Assembly (NCBI GenBank): GCA_039964455.1
Contig: JBDVXK010000013.1
Location: 496,001 to 560,000, forward strand
Length of the DNA stretch: 64,000 nucleotides
Direction: 5' to 3'
DNA from: CALJFL01 sp039964455
Lineage (GTDB): Bacteria; Pseudomonadota; Gammaproteobacteria; Pseudomonadales; Halieaceae
Made by a program: the position numbers and the translations under genes. The notes under the pieces were generated by a model that was not told the DNA's origin, searched no databases, and was given only the letters and a program-made list of their open reading frames with translations. Positions 60,749 to 64,000 of this stretch are shown here, in pieces; positions within the stretch are counted from its first letter, which is position 1, and each line of letters starts with the position of its first letter.

Positions 60749-61119
60749 TCGCCCTTGACCTTGCTCTGCATGGAGTCGAGGTATTCATCCAGCTCTTCAT
60801 CGTTGGCGAAAACTGCCATGTCTGGCAGTGCTTTCAGAATTTCGAAGACCTTGTCGATATGGGGTTTTCTATTCGCCGCGGCAAGCCTTCGGCCGGCTGA
60901 CTTGGTTTGCTTGGCCGCTTTGAAAATTACCCGCAGCCCGGCAGAGCTGATGTAATCCAGTTCTTTCATATCCAGAACGGTTAACTGGTGACCCTCCGCA
61001 ACGATTTTTTGCAGCCGCTCCTCGAACTCCGGTGCGGTATCGGTGTTCAGCGCGCCTTTTAATCCGACTCTTGCGACGGAATTTTCTTGATCCACGGATA
61101 CGGTGGTAGTCAGGTCCAT
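60745..61119 (-). CDS. STAS-domain anti-sigma factor antagonist
   Basis: A 124-residue single STAS domain of the SpoIIAA/RsbV kind. DMKELDYISSAGLRVIF is the phosphorylation segment; Ser59 (in D-x-x-S-S-A-G) is the probable site. In partner switching it binds and releases an anti-sigma kinase. It lies directly downstream of a gene whose product has both the phosphatase and the kinase domains that act on such proteins, 29 bases apart and probably cotranscribed. Confidence 0.88.
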   Translation of the reverse strand: MDLTTTVSVDQENSVARVGLKGALNTDTAPEFEERLQKIVAEGHQLTVLDMKELDYISSAGLRVIFKAAKQTKSAGRRLAAANRKPHIDKVFEILKALPDMAVFANDEELDEYLDSMQSKVKGD

Positions 61120-61148
61120 GTCAGCCTCTTGTATTTATCTCTCGTTGC

Positions 61149-63503
61149 TTAATCGTGCTGCAATAGTTTAACAACTCGCAGCAAATTCTGGTCGCCCTCG
61201 CGGCGATAGACCTGTTCATCGGTCAGTTGTGTGACCAAGTGTACACCAAGACCACCGATTTCCGCAGACTCGATATCGGCGCCTAATGGCGACCTGTGTG
61301 CGTCTTCAAGCGGGTTGAAGGCCACGCCGCCGTCGACAATGGTGAGTATTAGCGAGTTCCCTGTTGTCGCGACTTGCACCGTCAACTCAGCATCTTCCGG
61401 TAGGCCAGCGTACTTGCGTACATTGGTTACCAGTTCTTCCAGCACCAGCGTCATTTCCATGATGATATCTGGCGCAACACCAGTCTGCTCCAGCGCGTGC
61501 TCCAGCCATTCACCCGAGCTGGCGTTCAGCTGTGCATCGAGTTTGAAGCTGCGGCTCAACTGGTCTGTGCTCGAACTTACTGCGGCTTTGGCTTCTGGAA
61601 TATCAAGCAACATTAGGGTGATATCGTCTGACTGTGCTGTGCCGGCAGCAAAGGAATCGACGCTGTCGATAATCCCTATCCCAGCATCTTCCACCGCCTC
61701 ATCTACGCCAGCAGCCAGGCGCTGATTAAAGCGCTCCATACCAAACATTTCCGCGTCGATATTAAAGGCTTCGTCGATACCGTCTGTATATATCGCCAGG
61801 CGGTCGCCTGCTTGCAACTGAAGGGTGTTGGCGGAGAACTGTAAGCCACTGGCTAGAGCCAGTGCTGGCCCGGCATCTTGCTCGATAGTATTTGCAACGC
61901 CGTTGCGTAGCAGACTGGGAGGCGTGTGGCCGGCGCTGGCAAAGGTCAGGGCGTAGCTTTGCAGATCGAGTACGCCAAGGAACAGCGTGACGAACATGCA
62001 ATTTTCATTGTCCTGCTCCAGGGCATCATTGAGCAGGCTCATGCCAGCCTCGGGTTGTATCAGGTTAGCGCGCTGTTGTTGTAGCAGGCTCATCGCCCTG
62101 GCCATAAATAGTGCGGCAGGAACACCTTTGTCCGACACGTCACCGACGATCAGGTAAAGGCGCTGTTCGTCTCTGTAGTAACTGTAGAGGTCACCGCCCA
62201 CAGTTTTTGCTGGCCGCACTTTGGCCCACAAATTAAAAGCTTCAGCCTTCTCGATCGCTTCGCCACCCTGGGGGAGCATCGCCATCTGGATTTCGCGTGC
62301 GGCGGTGAGTTCACCCTCTAATCGGCTGCGCGCTGCAGTGACCTCTTCCAAGCTTGATATATAGCTCCTCAGATCGGTTTGCATGGATGCAAAAGATCTA
62401 ATCAGCCGGGCTACTTCATCGTGACCCTTAGCTCTGGGAAGTGGTGCTCGCAATTCGCCGCCACCGATTGCGTCTACTGCAATGGCTAATTTTGTTAGCG
62501 GTGAGGTAAGCCTTCTTACAATCAGTGTCCCCGATAACACCATTATGATTAAGATAATGGTGCTCAGGATTGTCGACTTCGCGGTGAACTCTCGTAACGG
62601 AGCTAATAGTTCATCTTCTGAATAAACCACGCCAAACGGCCAGTCAGTAGTTCTCAAACGGCTGGTTCGAATAGCACACTTGTCATCGATGTGTGGGCAT
62701 TGCACGAGCTGCGGTTTGTCTTCAAGTTGATCCGAGCCCGAAATAGCGCGCTCCCAAGAAGATGCCTCCGGCGAGGTGTAGATAAGATCGCGATAATTTC
62801 TCATGGCTGACGAATCTGCCTTCGAAGCTAAAATGGCGCCTTCGCCACTGACTAAAAAAGCGTACCCGTTATCGCCCAGCCTGAGGCGAGAGATGTAGGC
62901 TTTGAGCTCTTCCAGGGTGACGTCTGCTGTTACAACGCCAAAGAGCTCCGGTGCACCGTTTGTATCTTCGCGATATACAGGAATTGAGTATGTTGTCATT
63001 AACACTTCGGCGCCGAGCTCATCAAAGTATGGCTCTACCCAAACAGGCTTACCTGCCGCTATTGGCTGTGTATACCAGTGTTGACTCCAGTAGTTTTCTG
63101 GGCCGTCAGCCAAATTTTTCCGCTGAATAAGCCCGCCAGCCTTATGGTAGTAGGGAGCAAAGCCGGCTTCATCCGAGGTTAATTCAGGATTCAGGGCGAT
63201 CGCTGCACCGAAGACGTCAACATTGGTTTCGACGATATCTCTTAATAGATTTTCGAGCTGCTCCTCAGTCAAATCTTGTCGACCCAAAAAATTGGCCATG
63301 AAGTGAGCTGAGCTTTCAACGCCGTCCAGCATATTTTCAAGATCGGAGATGGAGTTTCTGACCGTTACCAAGGACTCTTCCCGCAGTCGATCCAATATCT
63401 CGTCGCGTGCGAGGCGGTAGTCGATTGTCATTGCTGCGGCGATGATCAGTGCCGAGCTCATACTCAGCAATAAAATCAGACGGAAAGTGAAGCTATTTCG
63501 CAT
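61149..63503 (-). CDS. Membrane sensor with HAMP, PP2C-type phosphatase and HATPase kinase domains
   Basis: A 784-residue sensor-effector. TM segments near residues 8-26 and 300-322 bracket a periplasmic dCache-like sensory domain. A HAMP region follows, then a SpoIIE/RsbU phosphatase (VGGDLYSYY and DVSDKGVPAALFMARAM), then a C-terminal RsbW-like HATPase (about 650-784; EELVTNVRKYAG N-box, DGGVAFNP). Phosphatase and kinase in one chain is an all-in-one partner switch on the STAS protein next door. ATG 63503 is preferred; upstream codons overlap the glyoxalase. No strong Shine-Dalgarno. Confidence 0.85.
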   Translation of the reverse strand: MRNSFTFRLILLLSMSSALIIAAAMTIDYRLARDEILDRLREESLVTVRNSISDLENMLDGVESSAHFMANFLGRQDLTEEQLENLLRDIVETNVDVFGAAIALNPELTSDEAGFAPYYHKAGGLIQRKNLADGPENYWSQHWYTQPIAAGKPVWVEPYFDELGAEVLMTTYSIPVYREDTNGAPELFGVVTADVTLEELKAYISRLRLGDNGYAFLVSGEGAILASKADSSAMRNYRDLIYTSPEASSWERAISGSDQLEDKPQLVQCPHIDDKCAIRTSRLRTTDWPFGVVYSEDELLAPLREFTAKSTILSTIILIIMVLSGTLIVRRLTSPLTKLAIAVDAIGGGELRAPLPRAKGHDEVARLIRSFASMQTDLRSYISSLEEVTAARSRLEGELTAAREIQMAMLPQGGEAIEKAEAFNLWAKVRPAKTVGGDLYSYYRDEQRLYLIVGDVSDKGVPAALFMARAMSLLQQQRANLIQPEAGMSLLNDALEQDNENCMFVTLFLGVLDLQSYALTFASAGHTPPSLLRNGVANTIEQDAGPALALASGLQFSANTLQLQAGDRLAIYTDGIDEAFNIDAEMFGMERFNQRLAAGVDEAVEDAGIGIIDSVDSFAAGTAQSDDITLMLLDIPEAKAAVSSSTDQLSRSFKLDAQLNASSGEWLEHALEQTGVAPDIIMEMTLVLEELVTNVRKYAGLPEDAELTVQVATTGNSLILTIVDGGVAFNPLEDAHRSPLGADIESAEIGGLGVHLVTQLTDEQVYRREGDQNLLRVVKLLQHD

Positions 63504-63519
63504 GTTGGGTGCGCAACTT

Positions 63520-63960
63520 TTACCAGCTGCCAGTGTTCTCCATGGACTGCCAGGGCTCCTGCGGTGGCAGTGAGTCACCCTCCTGCAGAAGTTCGATGGA
63601 GATACCGTCCGGGGAGCGTATGAATGCCATGTGACCGTCGCGAGGAGGGCGGTTAATAGTTACGCCGTTGTCCATCAGGTGTTGGCAGGTGTCGTAAATG
63701 TTATCGACCCTGTAGGCGAGATGGCCGAAGTTGCGACCTTCGTCGTATTCCTCGGTGTCCCAGTTCCAGGTGATTTCCACAAATGGACTTTGGTTCTCTT
63801 TGGCGGCGTCTACATCGCCGGGTGCTGCGAGAAATACCAGGGTGAAACGCCCCTGTTCGCTTTCATAGCGATTGACCTCCACCAGGCCCAATTTGGTGCA
63901 GTAAAAATCCAGTGTTTCATCGAGGTCGCGGGCGCGAACCATGGTGTGCAGATATCTCAT
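63520..63960 (-). CDS. gloA: Lactoylglutathione lyase / glyoxalase I (VOC family)
   Basis: Probably detoxifies methylglyoxal with glutathione. A 146-residue vicinal-oxygen-chelate fold. Metal-ligand candidates: His5 (MRYLHTMVRARDL), Glu in FVEITWNWD, His in FGHLAYRVDNI and Glu in GISIELLQ, the H-E-H-E set of GloA. AGGA seven bases before ATG supports the start. It lies 16 bases upstream of the sensor-phosphatase gene, so the three minus-strand genes may be one operon. Confidence 0.85.
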   Translation of the reverse strand: MRYLHTMVRARDLDETLDFYCTKLGLVEVNRYESEQGRFTLVFLAAPGDVDAAKENQSPFVEITWNWDTEEYDEGRNFGHLAYRVDNIYDTCQHLMDNGVTINRPPRDGHMAFIRSPDGISIELLQEGDSLPPQEPWQSMENTGSW

Positions 63961-64000
63961 TGGGCCATCCTGTTAGCGCCATTGCTGGCAATCAACAAAA

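Noticed and set aside
1..64000. tRNA, rRNA, CRISPR array, insertion sequence or prophage
   Set aside because: Intergenic gaps are short and were read for cloverleaf arms and repeats; no transposase, integrase or spaced direct repeats were seen.

Overview
The window reads as a gammaproteobacterial chromosome, dense in genes and fairly GC-rich, with no mobile element, tRNA, rRNA or CRISPR array that I could see. Gene order is the best taxonomic clue. The order glnE-ilvE-waaF-waaC-waaG-waaP to hldE, then waaA, tolC, yqiB, cpdA and parE, resembles the Pseudomonas chromosome as I remember it. So do the pairs cytochrome c4-dsbA and the cluster pit/DUF47/argE/argA. The gene mix (type-B carboxylesterase, multihaem-TPR cytochrome, arylsulfatase, sulfotransferases) suggests a marine, aerobic relative such as a Halieaceae/Cellvibrionales member. 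That placement is inference; no rRNA is present to settle it.

Layout. 1-20.6 kb holds housekeeping and amino-acid genes: the 3' end of cytochrome c4, dsbA, a cysteine synthase, a Bcr/CflA exporter, an SDR, a secreted esterase, an Lrp-type regulator divergent from leuA, a Frag1/DRAM-like membrane protein, an MFS permease divergent from a threonine-dehydratase-family enzyme, a diguanylate cyclase with a lipoprotein, ilvD, argA, argE, and a phosphate transporter with its DUF47 partner. 20.7-32.1 kb is one long plus-strand run: a stand-alone GspE/PilB-like ATPase, glnE, ilvE, then the LPS inner-core genes waaF, waaC, waaG, waaP, a second kinase and a monoacylglycerol-lipase-like hydrolase. Several of these genes overlap by 1-4 bases, which implies translational coupling.

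32.1-45.9 kb is the variable cell-surface region: two sulfotransferases, a third WaaP-like kinase, a family-4 glycosyltransferase, an O-antigen ligase, the four dTDP-L-rhamnose genes split into two convergent pairs (rfbDB and rfbCA), a glycosyltransferase-methyltransferase-toroid protein module, another methyltransferase, and hldE. Together these can make the heptose and rhamnose precursors, assemble and phosphorylate the core, ligate a polymer and probably sulfate part of the glycan. Two genes here (the kinase at 32850-33602 and the glycosyltransferase at 40593-41927) have a good Shine-Dalgarno sequence but no ATG/GTG/TTG at the expected start.

45.9-64 kb holds an aldo/keto reductase with a FAD oxidoreductase, waaA, tolC, yqiB-cpdA-parE, a YceI protein, an epoxide-hydrolase-like enzyme, an eight-haem TPR cytochrome, a formylglycine sulfatase, a class-I glutamine amidotransferase, and a partner-switching pair (STAS protein plus a sensor-PP2C-kinase protein) downstream of a glyoxalase.
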